Shown: in pieces, positions 1 through 8,708 of the stretch | Layout: each line of letters begins with the position of its first letter | Position numbering within the stretch: position 1 is the first letter of the stretch | Source of the DNA: Salinilacustrithrix sp034522155 | GTDB taxonomy: Bacteria > Actinomycetota > Acidimicrobiia > Acidimicrobiales > Salinilacustritrichaceae | DNA length: 64,000 nucleotides | Assembly: GCA_034522155.1 (NCBI GenBank) | Contig: JAXHLP010000006.1 | Location: 496,001-560,000, forward strand | Direction: 5' to 3' | Program-made: the position numbers and the translations under genes | The notes under the pieces: generated by a model | The model's database searches: none | What the model saw: only the letters and a program-made list of their open reading frames with translations | Told to the model about the DNA's origin: nothing

Positions 1-1001
1 GCCATCCACGGATCGAGCTTCTCGTCGAGGGTGCCCGGGAGATATCCCACCTCGGCCTTGCCGACGGGGATGACCGGGCGGTACACGCAGATCCGTGAGT
101 AGCGGCGGTCCTCCACCACCTGCTGGAGCGCGGCGGCCACGGCGGTGAGGGTCTTGCCCGTGCCCGCAGGCCCGTCGAGGGCGACGACCTTGACGTCGTC
201 GTCGAGCAGCAGGTCGAGGGCGAAGCGCTGCTCCTTGTTGCGGGGGCGCAGGTCCCAGGCATGGTGCTCGGCGGGGAGCATCTCGAGCCGGTTCCGACGA
301 CGTCGCACGAGCGCGGACTGGCTGCCGGCGTGGAGGACGCCGAACTCGTTGACGTGGAGCTGGGCCACCACGTCGTCGGCGCCGGGCGGGTCGGGCTCGC
401 CGCCGTAGAGCGCGTCGACGAGCAGGGCGTCGACGTCGAACTCGCGCCAGCCCAGGTCGTCGCCACCGACTCGCGCCGAGTCGAGCGGATCGTGCTCGTG
501 GGCGTCGAGTCCGAAGGTTGCCGCCTTCACCCGCATGCTGGTGTCGTTGGAGACGAGCCGGACGTCGGGGCCGCCGTCGTACCGTTGTCCGAGCGCGGTC
601 CCGATGATCCGGTTGTCGGGCTTGTCGGCGTCGAGGCCGTGCTCTCGCAGCAGCGACGTCTGTACGCCGTTGAGCGCCACTCGCAGCGTGGAGCCGCTCG
701 GGAGCTGCTGGCGCGTCTCGAGGTCGCCGCCGGCCTCGACCCGGACGTTCTCGATCCGGCGGAGGACGTCGCGTGCCGCACCACCGACGGCGTCGAGGCG
801 CTTCTTGAGCCCGTCGAGCTCCTCGATGACGGTGAGCGGGACGATCAGGTCGGCGTCGGGATACGCGCCGAACACCCCCTCGGAGTCGGCGACCAGCGCC
901 GAGGTGTCGAGCACGACCTGCGTGCGCGTCGGCGTGGCGTCGCTCGTGCGCGTCGGCGTCGGTGCAGGCGCGTCGGAGACGAGCGCGGGATCGGGGGTCA
1001 T
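1..1001 (-). CDS. PIN-PhoH family ATPase/ribonuclease, C-terminus outside window
   Basis: The 333 visible codons start at an ATG (1001-999) and run off the left edge. Residues about 28-150 look like a PIN nuclease domain, with VVLDTSALVAD at its start and later acidic positions in DKPDNRIIGTA and SNDTSM. Past residue about 245 a PhoH P-loop ATPase begins, with Walker A in LDGPAGTGKTLTA followed by the PVIPVGKAEVGYLPG stretch typical of PhoH. This order is that of PhoH2/YlaK proteins, which couple a helicase-like ATPase to an RNase, as in toxin-antitoxin-derived RNA decay. The usual length is 430-450 residues, so roughly 100 are missing. Family call is firm; substrate is unknown. Confidence 0.9.
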   Translation of the reverse strand, partial: MTPDPALVSDAPAPTPTRTSDATPTRTQVVLDTSALVADSEGVFGAYPDADLIVPLTVIEELDGLKKRLDAVGGAARDVLRRIENVRVEAGGDLETRQQLPSGSTLRVALNGVQTSLLREHGLDADKPDNRIIGTALGQRYDGGPDVRLVSNDTSMRVKAATFGLDAHEHDPLDSARVGGDDLGWREFDVDALLVDALYGGEPDPPGADDVVAQLHVNEFGVLHAGSQSALVRRRRNRLEMLPAEHHAWDLRPRNKEQRFALDLLLDDDVKVVALDGPAGTGKTLTAVAAALQQVVEDRRYSRICVYRPVIPVGKAEVGYLPGTLDEKLDPWM

Positions 1002-1174
1002 ACGGCCTCCAGGACAAGCTTGGTCCGAGCATCCGTGACCGGCGGCGAGCCGTCGAACGGTCGGACCTGGCTACGGTCGAGCACTGCTCTTGATAGTGCA
1101 CGCCCGGGCCGACGCGCACGCGGATACCCGCCGGACACCTGCTGGCACCGGCTGCCATGGGCCACCATGCCGGG

Positions 1175-1597
1175 ATGCCGAGTTGTGTGTTCTGCCGGAT
1201 CGTCGCTGGCGAGTCCGACGCGCACGTCGTCCTCGACGACGACGTCGCCGTGGGGTTCCTCGACGTCCGGCCGCTGTTCCCCGGTCATGTCCTGCTGGTG
1301 CCCCGGGACCACGTCGTGACCCTGGCCGACCTCCCGGTCGACGCGGTGGCTCCGCTGTTCGAGCGGACTCAGCGTCTGTCGGCGGCGATGCCCGAGGCCA
1401 TGGGCGCGCAGGGGAGCTTCGTGGCGATGAACAACACCGTCAGCCAGAGCGTCCCCCACCTGCACGTGCACGTCGTGCCCCGGACCAAGGGCGACGGCCT
1501 GCGGGGGTTCTTCTGGCCACGCTCCGAGTACGACGACGACGAACACGCCGCCGACGTCGCCGCCCGCATCCGCGCCGTCGTCCAGCCCGGGAGCTGA
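1175..1597 (+). CDS. HIT family hydrolase
   Basis: This is a 140-residue histidine-triad protein. The N-terminus has the CVFCRIVAGE zinc/substrate region of the Hint/Fhit branch, and the catalytic triad is visible as HLHVHVVP near residue 100. HIT proteins hydrolyse nucleotidyl phosphoramidates or dinucleoside polyphosphates in the cytoplasm. I chose the ATG at 1175 because the protein then begins MPSCVFC as relatives do; an in-frame ATG at 1157 would add only MGHHAG. It is divergent from the PhoH gene and convergent with the small gene that follows, so it is probably monocistronic. Confidence 0.92.
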   Translation: MPSCVFCRIVAGESDAHVVLDDDVAVGFLDVRPLFPGHVLLVPRDHVVTLADLPVDAVAPLFERTQRLSAAMPEAMGAQGSFVAMNNTVSQSVPHLHVHVVPRTKGDGLRGFFWPRSEYDDDEHAADVAARIRAVVQPGS

Positions 1598-1628
1598 CCG
1601 GGCGGTCCGGCGATCGGGACCCGGCCCG

Positions 1629-1889
1629 TCAGGGTTCGAAGCGCACCGACGGCTCGCCCTCGGTCACCGTGATGGTCGCAGGGACGCCGAGCAGGCTCAT
1701 CGGGTCACCGGACCAGTCCGCGGTGTGCAGGGACACGACGTCGCCCTTGTACTCGCCGGCCAGGATCGTCAGATCGACGCTCACGCCCCCGGCGCCGCCG
1801 TGGTCAGACGCTTCGGCGTCGAAGACCAGCGCGTCGTAGGTCCCGTCGTCCAGCACGATGCCGAGCCTAGGAGCCGAGGCGTGGATCAT
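1629..1889 (-). CDS. Small conserved-looking hypothetical protein
   Basis: An 86-residue acidic soluble protein I cannot assign. It alternates short beta-like segments (IVLDDGTYDALVFD, VDLTILAGEYKGDVVSL, PATITVTEGEPSV), which suggests a small all-beta fold such as an OB or SH3 barrel. No signal peptide, membrane segment or cysteines are seen. It converges on the HIT gene with 31 bp between stops and diverges from yqgE across an intergenic hairpin. Codon third positions are strongly G/C, in line with a real gene. Function unknown. Confidence 0.6.
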   Translation of the reverse strand: MIHASAPRLGIVLDDGTYDALVFDAEASDHGGAGGVSVDLTILAGEYKGDVVSLHTADWSGDPMSLLGVPATITVTEGEPSVRFEP

Positions 1890-1979
1890 CGGACGTTCAC
1901 CGGTCGTCCATGTACCGGATGGCGCCGACTCGATGCCTGGTCACGTCGGCTCGCTAGAACTCCCAATCCTCACAGGGGT

Positions 1980-2009
1980 ACTCGGGACCGGCACCAGCCG
2001 GTCCCGAGT
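1980..2009. repeat. Perfect 13-bp inverted repeat in a divergent intergenic region
   Basis: Arms 1980-1992 and 1997-2009 (ACTCGGGACCGGC and its complement) flank a 4-nt ACCA loop. Such a hairpin would pass for a terminator, but no gene ends here: the flanking genes start at 1889 (minus) and 2078 (plus). No T-run follows on either strand. An operator, an RNA leader structure or a relic repeat are all possible. Confidence 0.7.
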
Positions 2010-2077
2010 CGTTCTCGGCGGCGACATCGGGGGGCCTGGCACCTGGAGCGGTCGGTCCCGGGTGTCACAATCGGACC

Positions 2078-2617
2078 ATGAGCCTCCGGGGACGACTGCT
2101 GGTGGCTGAGCCCACCCTCGCCGATCCCAACTTCCACCGCACCGTCGTGTACCTGATCGACCATTCCGACGAAGGTGCGCTCGGGGTCGTGCTGAACCGG
2201 CCGAGCGAGACCCCGGTCCGCGAGGTCGTACCCACCTGGGCGCCGTACGTGAGCGAGCCCCAGACGGTCTTCATGGGCGGTCCGGTGTCGCCCGAGGCAG
2301 CGATTTGTCTCGGACGGTGTACCGACGGGTCGGACTCGAGCCTGTGGACCGGACTCAGCGACGGGGTCGGTGTCGTCGATCTCAACGGCGATCCGGTCGA
2401 CGCCCCGGCCGGCGTGACCGGCCTGCGGGTGTTCGCGGGCTACTCGGGCTGGAGCGCCGGGCAGTTGGAGGGTGAGCTCGAGCTCGACGGATGGATCGTG
2501 CTCGACGCCCAGGCCGATGATCTGTTCGTCGAGACGGCCGACGAGCTCTGGCGCCGGGTGCTGTCGCGCCAGTCCGGCCCCCTTCGCCGGCTCGCCCCGT
2601 TCCCGAGCCCTCCGTAA
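2078..2617 (+). CDS. YqgE/AlgH family protein (UPF0301)
   Basis: The 179-residue protein has the family hallmarks in order: an N-terminal GRLLVAEPTLADPNFHRTVV block, then ALGVVLNRPSE near residue 35, the FMGGPV segment near 65, and the GYSGWSAGQLEGEL block near residue 125. This is the normal full length. YqgE/AlgH proteins are widespread and small, with no settled biochemical role; AlgH was linked to alginate regulation in Pseudomonas. ATG start; a CACAAT box lies 6 nt upstream, in keeping with the leaderless pattern elsewhere. It stands alone between a divergent and a convergent gene. Confidence 0.93.
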   Translation: MSLRGRLLVAEPTLADPNFHRTVVYLIDHSDEGALGVVLNRPSETPVREVVPTWAPYVSEPQTVFMGGPVSPEAAICLGRCTDGSDSSLWTGLSDGVGVVDLNGDPVDAPAGVTGLRVFAGYSGWSAGQLEGELELDGWIVLDAQADDLFVETADELWRRVLSRQSGPLRRLAPFPSPP

Positions 2618-2702
2618 CTGAGCGAGGACCCGAATCGGTCACGGGGCACTGCAGACCAGCGTTCGCGAGGACGAGCGTCGATTTCGTATGCGCCAGGGGT
2701 GG

Positions 2703-3452
2703 TCAGAGCTCGTCGAGGAGCTTGAACCCCTCGCCGAGCTCGCACTCGCCGAGCGCGCCCCACTCGGCGCAGCGGTCCCGGGTGCGTTCGGCGAAGGTCT
2801 GCCACTGCTCATCGGCCGTGGGATCGTCGACGTCGACGTGCATGGTCGAGCGCAGCTGGGACCGGTGGGCGCGCAGCGCGAGGAGCTTGGCGTCGAGGTG
2901 TCCGGTGACGTCCTCGACGTGGTCGGCCTCGTCAGGTTCGAACAACAGGAGGGCCTCGGGCCGGTGGTGGGCCAGCTCCTGTTCCGGGAAGAACAGGGGA
3001 TCACGGGCCGCGACCACCCCCTCCACGGTGAGGTGCCCCGCGTGGCGGTGGTCGGGATGGAGGCGGTAGCGCTTCCACGGATCGTGGCCGAGGACCACGG
3101 TGGGCCGGAGCCGACGGATCCAGTAGGCCACCTGCCAGCGCTGTCGCAGCGACGAGTCGAGCTCGCCGTCGGGCCAGCCGAGGAAGACGACGTCTCCGGT
3201 CGAGCCCAGCGCCTTCGCCGCCTCGCGCTGCTCGGCCTGGCGAAGGGCGACGAGCTCGGCCACGTCCTGGCCGGGATTCCAGGTGCCCTTCGATCCGTCG
3301 GTGCAGACGAGGTGGTTGATCACGCACCCGCCCGCCGCCCACTTCGCCAGGGTGGCGCCGGCCCCGAACTCGATGTCGTCGGGATGGGCGCCGATCGCGA
3401 GTGCCCGTTCCGGCACGGGCAGGTCGCGACCGATCTCGGCGGCGGAGCTCAC
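2703..3452 (-). CDS. PIG-L/LmbE family deacetylase
   Basis: A 249-residue zinc-dependent deacetylase-type protein. The metal site is visible as AIGAHPDDIEFG near residue 20 (His-Pro-Asp-Asp) with the later His in YRLHPDHRHAG near residue 130. Family members remove acetyl groups from N-acetylglucosaminyl conjugates (MshB, Mca, BshB, LmbE). The GTG start at 3452 overlaps the stop of the upstream cofC gene in a GTGA arrangement, so the two are almost certainly co-translated. Substrate cannot be read from sequence; the pairing with an F420-pathway gene may be only positional. Confidence 0.9.
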   Translation of the reverse strand: MSSAAEIGRDLPVPERALAIGAHPDDIEFGAGATLAKWAAGGCVINHLVCTDGSKGTWNPGQDVAELVALRQAEQREAAKALGSTGDVVFLGWPDGELDSSLRQRWQVAYWIRRLRPTVVLGHDPWKRYRLHPDHRHAGHLTVEGVVAARDPLFFPEQELAHHRPEALLLFEPDEADHVEDVTGHLDAKLLALRAHRSQLRSTMHVDVDDPTADEQWQTFAERTRDRCAEWGALGECELGEGFKLLDEL

Positions 3453-4015
3453 GGGTGCGCCGGGAGGGCGAGGTCGGCGGGCAGGTCCACGTCCCAGCTG
3501 AGCCGGGCATCCTTCACGATCCGGAGCTGCTGGCCCAGGCGTTCGGCTTCGTGGCGGTGTGCGGTGAAGGATCCGGAACCGTAGGCGAAGCGGAACCCCA
3601 CATCGGTGGGCACGGCCAGGACGTTGGTGCCATCGAGCGCCCGGTCGGGAACGAGGGTGACACCCGGGGTGGCACCGACCCACGCCAGCTCCCGTGCGAG
3701 TGGGATATCGGAGTGGGCGACGATCGCCGTCCGGTACCCCTCGCCACCGAGCTGGTCGACGCCGGCGCGCACCGCACCATTGAGGCCCAGTCCGGGTGTC
3801 CAGATCACACGGACATCCTCGACGTCGGCCCAGGCACGCACCGATTCGGCATCGCAGACCACCGCCACGGGGAGCTCGCCGGCCGCGGCGACCACGGCCG
3901 ACGCCATGCGGCGAGCGAGGGCATCGCGCTCGCTGGGACCGAGCTCGGGCGCGAGCCGGAGCTTCGCTTGCGCGAAGTCCTTCACCGGGATCACGACGCA
4001 CGCGGTGGCCGACAT
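3449..4015 (-). CDS. cofC: 2-phospho-L-lactate (phosphoenolpyruvate) guanylyltransferase
   Basis: The 188-residue protein matches CofC, which activates 2-phospholactate or phosphoenolpyruvate with GTP in coenzyme F420 synthesis. Visible features are the nucleotidyltransferase start CVVIPVKDFAQAKLRL (residues 6-21), the SERDALARRMASAVV helix, VCDAESVR, the HSDIPLA metal-binding stretch near residue 100, and DGTNVLAVP with RFAYGSGSF further on. ATG start at 4015; divergent from gpsA, whose start is 97 bp away. F420 production fits the LLM and PPOX oxidoreductase genes in this window. Confidence 0.92.
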   Translation of the reverse strand: MSATACVVIPVKDFAQAKLRLAPELGPSERDALARRMASAVVAAAGELPVAVVCDAESVRAWADVEDVRVIWTPGLGLNGAVRAGVDQLGGEGYRTAIVAHSDIPLARELAWVGATPGVTLVPDRALDGTNVLAVPTDVGFRFAYGSGSFTAHRHEAERLGQQLRIVKDARLSWDVDLPADLALPAHP

Positions 4016-4098
4016 GTGCCGGCAGTGTACGGAGCGCCTCCCCGGCCACGCCGACCCGTGGGGTCCGGCGGCTGATGGCGGGTTGTTCGGCACGCTCC

Positions 4099-4104
4099 TA
4101 GTGT
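4099..4104 (+). promoter_or_regulatory. -10 box TAGTGT for leaderless gpsA
   Basis: TAGTGT ends exactly 7 nt before the ATG at 4112. Transcription normally starts about 7 nt after the -10 box, so the first transcribed base would be the A of the start codon. The same TANNNT-N(6-8)-start layout precedes many genes here and favours ATG 4112 over the in-frame GTG at 4103, which would overlap the box. Confidence 0.6.
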
Positions 4105-4111
4105 GCGACTC

Positions 4112-5128
4112 ATGTCGTCGATTCGGGTCGTCGTGTTGGGCGGAGGATCGTGGGGGACCACGGTCGCCCATCTGTGTGCCCACAACGCTCCCACGGTGTT
4201 GTGGTGCCGGTCGGACGAGACGGCCGAGAAGATCAACAGCTCCCACGAGAACGCTCGCTACCTGCCCGGCTACGAGCTCCACGAGTCGCTCCGTGCCACG
4301 ACGGACCTGTCCGAGGCGCTCCAGAAGGCCGACCTGCTGGTCATGGGCGTGCCGTCCGACGCGTTCCGCGAGACGCTGCAGGCAGCCGCCACCTGCGTAC
4401 GACCCTGGATCCCCGTCGTCAGCCTCACCAAGGGCTTCGAGATCGACACCGGCATGCGGATGACCGAGGTGATCCACGACGAGCTTCCCGGCCACCCCGT
4501 CGGGGTGCTCACCGGACCGAACCTCGCCAAGGAGATCCTCGCCGGAGCGGCCGCGGCATCGGTGATCGCCATGCACGACTTCGAGGTCGCCCAGTCGCTC
4601 CAGGACGTCTTCCACTCGAATCTCTTCCGCGTGTACACGAACGACGACCTCATCGGCTGCGAGCTCGGCGGCGCGCTGAAGAACGTGATCGCCATCGCCT
4701 CCGGCATGGCCGACGGGCTCGGCGCGGGCGACAACACACGGGCTGCGGTGATCACCCGGGGGTTGGCCGAGATCACCCGTCTCGGCGTGGCCCTCGGTGG
4801 TTCGTCGCTGACCTTCGCAGGCTTGGCCGGCATGGGCGACCTGCTCGCCACCTGCATCTCGCCCCAGTCGCGGAACCGGACCGTGGGCCAGTGGCTCGGC
4901 GAGGGGAAGTCGATCGACGACGTCATCACCGAGATGAACCAGGTCGCCGAGGGTGTGAAGAGCTGCCGGATCGTGCAGGACAAGGCGCGCGAGCTCGACG
5001 TCGAGACACCCATCGCCGACCAGGTGGTGGCCGTGTGCCACGAGGGCGCGACGGCGCAGGATGCCTATGCGGGGTTGCTCAGCACCCGGGACGGCCGCCA
5101 CGAGATGCACGGCCTGCACGACCAGTGA
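4112..5128 (+). CDS. gpsA: NAD(P)-dependent glycerol-3-phosphate dehydrogenase
   Basis: GpsA makes sn-glycerol 3-phosphate from dihydroxyacetone phosphate for phospholipid synthesis. The 338-residue protein has the Rossmann motif VVVLGGGSWGTTVAHL at its N-terminus, the GPNLAKEI segment near residue 135, the catalytic lysine region ELGGALKNVIAIASG near 190, and TFAGLAGMGDLLATC near residue 240. The ATG at 4112 is preferred because a TAGTGT box sits 7 nt upstream. Its TGA overlaps the GTG of the next gene, and that gene's stop overlaps the following cyclase, making a tightly coupled three-gene operon. Confidence 0.95.
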   Translation: MSSIRVVVLGGGSWGTTVAHLCAHNAPTVLWCRSDETAEKINSSHENARYLPGYELHESLRATTDLSEALQKADLLVMGVPSDAFRETLQAAATCVRPWIPVVSLTKGFEIDTGMRMTEVIHDELPGHPVGVLTGPNLAKEILAGAAAASVIAMHDFEVAQSLQDVFHSNLFRVYTNDDLIGCELGGALKNVIAIASGMADGLGAGDNTRAAVITRGLAEITRLGVALGGSSLTFAGLAGMGDLLATCISPQSRNRTVGQWLGEGKSIDDVITEMNQVAEGVKSCRIVQDKARELDVETPIADQVVAVCHEGATAQDAYAGLLSTRDGRHEMHGLHDQ

Positions 5129-7479
5129 ACCTGCGCACCTGGGTAGTTCGCCGTCTGTTGGGCCGGCTCCGGATCGACGATGACACGGTCCGTCACCTCT
5201 CCACCTTCCAGCGCCTCGGCGAGCACCTCGAGATCCAGCCGCCGGGGGAGATGCTGCCCATCGGCGCGCGCACGGTGTTCCAGGCGCTGCGGACCCAGGC
5301 AGCCAGCCAGGTCGGCAGCGGGTGGGTGTGGCCGTGGTGGCTGCACCGCCAGATCGATCCCCGTTCCGTGGCGTTCGTCCCGAGCGGGCACCTGCCGTTC
5401 CTGAGCAACGTGACGGGCCGCAACTGGACCAGCATCGGCAACGTCGGCTCGGCGCGGGAGGCGGTGGTCGATCCGCGGGGTCTGGTGAGCCCGTGGATCG
5501 ACGGCTGGTCGCTCGACTGGTGGGTCGGCGCGGAGGACACGTGGCACGTCCCCTCCGAGAGCGCGAACGTGCGCCAGTCGCTGGTCGATGACACCCCGGT
5601 GGTCGAGACGCGCATGCGGGTTCCCGGCGGGGACATCGTCCACCGGTCGTACGCGATGCGGGAGACCGCAGCCGACGGTGGTCGCGACCTGGCCATCGTG
5701 GAGATCGAGAACGCGTCGGCCGTGCCGGTCGCGCTCGCTCTGGCCGTCCGTCCCTACGACGTCGAGGGGCTGTCCGTCATCGAGCGGATCGAGCTCCATG
5801 GCGAGACGGTCACCGTCGATGGCCGGGTCGCGATGCTGCTTCCCCGTGAACCGAACCAGGTGGCGGCCTCGACCTTCCGCGACGGTGACTCGGCGGCGAC
5901 CGTGTTCGCCGGCGAGGCCGTCGACGAGTTCCCGCGCGGTCTGCGATGCGAGGCGGGCATGGCACAGGCCGCGTTCGTGTACCCGCTGCCCCACAGCGCG
6001 ACCATCCGCGTCGCGCTGCCGATCGAACCGGAGCCACGTACCCGCCGCACGGGTCGGGTACGGCGCCGCCTCCAACGCGCGGCGGGGTACCCGTCGGCCC
6101 TCCCCCCGGCCGAACAGGTGGCCAAGGGCTGGACGGCGCAGTCCGACCGGGGGATGCGCCTGGTGCTCCCCGACGAGCGCCTGCAGTCGGCGGTCGACGC
6201 CAACCGCCGCTACCTGCTGCTGTTCCACGACGGCGACGTCATCACCCCCGGCACGCGCACCTATCACCGGTTCTGGTTCCGCGATGCCGCCTACCTGCTG
6301 GCCGCCCTCGACCGCTACGGGTTCCACTCCGAGTCGGCCCAGGTGCTGGCGTCCTACCCGGGCCGCCAGCGCAACGACGGGTTCTTGTTCTCCCAGCGGC
6401 TGGAGTGGGACGCCAATGGCGCCGCGCTCTGGTCCCTCGCGCACCACTGGGACCTCACCCGCAACGACGAACTCGTCAACGCGTGTGTCCCGATGGTGGC
6501 CGGGGCGGTCGAGTGGATCGAGCGAAAGCGTCGGGGGAAGCGGCCCGATGCGGCGTTGCACGGGCTCATGCCCGCCGGCATCTCCGCCGAGCACCTCGGC
6601 CCGCACGACTACTTCTACTGGGACGACTTCTGGTCCCTCGCCGGCCTGCGCGACGGGGCACGGTTGCTCGCTGCTGCCGGCGAGGACGATGCGGCGGCGC
6701 GGGCCACCGCCTGTCTGGACTCGATGCGCAGCGACGTCCGCGCGTCGATGGCGGCAACGGCCGAGCGTCTCGGGACCCGCGCCGTGCCGGCCGGGCCGAC
6801 GCGTCGCATCGACCCGGGGGTGATCGGCTCGCTGGTCGCCGCGTGGCCCCTCGACCTGCTCGGGGCTGACGATCCGACCATGGTCGAGACTCTGGAGGTG
6901 ATCCGCGATCGGTTCTGTCTCGACGAAGCGTTCTTCCAGGGCATCTCTCACACCGGGCTCGGCACCTACCTGACGTTGCAGGTGGCCGGTGTCGAGCTCG
7001 TCGCGGGTGATCGGCGCGCGCTCGATCGGCTCGACTGGCTGCTGTCGGCGGCCACCTCCACCTGGACCTGGCCCGAGGCCATCCACCCGCGTGTCGCCGG
7101 CGGCTGCATGGGCGATGGCCACCACGGCTGGACCGCGGCCGAGTTCTTGTCGTTCGTCCGCTCGATGCTGGTCCGGGAGACCGACGCCGGCTTGGCGCTG
7201 TGTTCGATGATCCCCGAACGGTGGTACGGCCAGGGCATCGAGGTGCACGGGGCGCCGACGCGGTTCGGCACGTTGTCGTTCGCCGTTCGCTGGCACGGCG
7301 CCCGTCCGGCGCTGCTGTGGGAGCTCGATCGCCACGACGCCGAACGACCGGTGGCGATCACCTGCCCCGGCCTCGATCCGTCGTGGCGATCGACCGACGA
7401 CCGGGGCGAGACGCTGCTGGCCGAACCGTCGGCACCGACGGCCTCGGTCGGCGCGCCACCGGGCGAGTGGTTCGCGTGA
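5125..7479 (+). CDS. Six-hairpin glycosidase-like protein (glycogen-debranching/GH15-like architecture)
   Basis: A 784-residue protein of the (alpha/alpha)6-toroid type. An N-terminal beta-rich part (residues about 90-350) is followed by a helical half with motifs placed like an active-site cleft: YHRFWFRDAAYLL near 380, LEWDANGAALWSL near 427, HDYFYWDDFWSLAGL near 497, and TWPEAIHPRVAGG near 648, which offers acidic candidates. No signal peptide, so probably cytosolic. Related folds occur in glucoamylases, trehalases and debranching enzymes, but I cannot name a substrate. GTG start in a GTGA overlap with gpsA. No truncation is apparent. Confidence 0.7.
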   Translation: MNLRTWVVRRLLGRLRIDDDTVRHLSTFQRLGEHLEIQPPGEMLPIGARTVFQALRTQAASQVGSGWVWPWWLHRQIDPRSVAFVPSGHLPFLSNVTGRNWTSIGNVGSAREAVVDPRGLVSPWIDGWSLDWWVGAEDTWHVPSESANVRQSLVDDTPVVETRMRVPGGDIVHRSYAMRETAADGGRDLAIVEIENASAVPVALALAVRPYDVEGLSVIERIELHGETVTVDGRVAMLLPREPNQVAASTFRDGDSAATVFAGEAVDEFPRGLRCEAGMAQAAFVYPLPHSATIRVALPIEPEPRTRRTGRVRRRLQRAAGYPSALPPAEQVAKGWTAQSDRGMRLVLPDERLQSAVDANRRYLLLFHDGDVITPGTRTYHRFWFRDAAYLLAALDRYGFHSESAQVLASYPGRQRNDGFLFSQRLEWDANGAALWSLAHHWDLTRNDELVNACVPMVAGAVEWIERKRRGKRPDAALHGLMPAGISAEHLGPHDYFYWDDFWSLAGLRDGARLLAAAGEDDAAARATACLDSMRSDVRASMAATAERLGTRAVPAGPTRRIDPGVIGSLVAAWPLDLLGADDPTMVETLEVIRDRFCLDEAFFQGISHTGLGTYLTLQVAGVELVAGDRRALDRLDWLLSAATSTWTWPEAIHPRVAGGCMGDGHHGWTAAEFLSFVRSMLVRETDAGLALCSMIPERWYGQGIEVHGAPTRFGTLSFAVRWHGARPALLWELDRHDAERPVAITCPGLDPSWRSTDDRGETLLAEPSAPTASVGAPPGEWFA

Positions 7480-8612
7480 GCGACGTCGGCGACGCCGACC
7501 GGGCCGAGATGCTCCGCCTCGCGGGAGTGACCGAGTCGGAGATCGAGCGCGCCACCGCCGACGGCACGCTCGGCCTGCGGGCCATCGAGGCGATGATCCT
7601 GACCGACCTCCACCACGACATCGACGACATCGTGCGGGAGACCGGTCTCGCGACCGACCGGCTGCGTTCGTTGTGGGGCAACCTCGGCTTCGCCGAGCCC
7701 CGGCCGGGGGAGCAGATCTTCAACGACACGGATGTGGAGCTCCTCCGTGACGTGGCTGAGCTCATCGACTCGGACGTGGCGGACGCCGACGTCGTCATCC
7801 AACTCACCCGCATCATCGGCGCGTCGATGGCTCGCATCGCCAACCTGCAAGCCGATCTCGTGGTGTCGAGCCAGGCGGAGGACGACGAGGTGGCCGGCAC
7901 GGGCCTGTTGTGGTTCGGCGACATGTTCGGGCTCGTGCTCGAGCAGGTCTGGCGGCGGCATCTGCAGGCGGCCGTGCGCGCGCGGCTCAGCTCGCCGGTC
8001 GAGGCTGACTCCGAGACCGCCGACCAGGCCGTGGGCTTCGCGGATCTCGTCGGGTTCACGGCCATGTCCCAGCAGCTCGACGCCAGCACGCTGGCTGGGG
8101 TGGTCGACCGGTTCGAGTCGGTCGCCTACGCGACGGTGAACGAGCACGGCGGCCGGGTCGTGAAGATGATCGGCGACGAGGTCATGTTCGCCATCGACGA
8201 TCCCGTCGCGGCCGCCCACTGCGCAGTGGATCTGGCTGAGTCCTACCACGAGGCCGACGATCTGTCCGACGTGCGCGTCGGCGTCGCCCATGGACCCGTG
8301 ATCGACCGGGACGGCGACCTGTTCGGCCCGACCGTGAACCTCGCGAGTCGGATGACCGGCATCGCCTACCCGGGTTCGGTCCTCGTCGACGAGCGGCTGC
8401 GCCAGCTCATCGAGAACGAGGGCGACCCGGGCGAGCTCGTGTTCCGGGCCATGCGTCCGCGGCGGTTGAAGCACCTGGGGCTCGTACGCGTCCATGTCCT
8501 GCGCCGGGCCGACGAGGACGATGCTCGCCGGCGGGAGCGACGGGAACGTCGCCGTGCCCGGGTCGTCGAGCTCACCCAGGGCCTGCTGCCGGGGATGGAC
8601 GACGCGGGCTGA
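7476..8612 (+). CDS. Class III adenylate cyclase with N-terminal regulatory domain
   Basis: The first half of this 378-residue protein resembles the helical regulatory domain of mycobacterial Rv1264-type cyclases (VTESEIERATADGTLGLR, then a helical QLTRIIGASMARI stretch). The second half is a class III cyclase: GFADLVGFTAM with the metal Asp near 189, VVKMIGDEVMFA with the substrate Lys and second metal Asp near 230, and FGPTVNLASRMTG with the transition-state Asn and Arg near 290. All catalytic positions are present, so it should make cAMP as a homodimer. No membrane helix. GTG start overlaps the stop of the glycosidase-like gene. Confidence 0.9.
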   Translation: MSDVGDADRAEMLRLAGVTESEIERATADGTLGLRAIEAMILTDLHHDIDDIVRETGLATDRLRSLWGNLGFAEPRPGEQIFNDTDVELLRDVAELIDSDVADADVVIQLTRIIGASMARIANLQADLVVSSQAEDDEVAGTGLLWFGDMFGLVLEQVWRRHLQAAVRARLSSPVEADSETADQAVGFADLVGFTAMSQQLDASTLAGVVDRFESVAYATVNEHGGRVVKMIGDEVMFAIDDPVAAAHCAVDLAESYHEADDLSDVRVGVAHGPVIDRDGDLFGPTVNLASRMTGIAYPGSVLVDERLRQLIENEGDPGELVFRAMRPRRLKHLGLVRVHVLRRADEDDARRRERRERRRARVVELTQGLLPGMDDAG

Positions 8613-8708
8613 ACCAACGCGGCACGTCCAGCTGGATCGACGCTCAGGTCGAGTGCCCGGGTGGGCGGTTCCAGCCAGCGCATGGGCACGACGGTAGCGT
8701 CGCAGGCG

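Noticed and set aside
2639..2702. Minus-strand small frame after the PIG-L gene
   Set aside because: It has no start context, and its codons are antisense to the end of yqgE or in the convergent gap.
5065..7335. Minus-strand open frame of 756 codons across the glycosidase-like gene
   Set aside because: Long antisense frames are common in GC-rich DNA. No start context or motifs are present, and the sense strand has recognisable toroid motifs.
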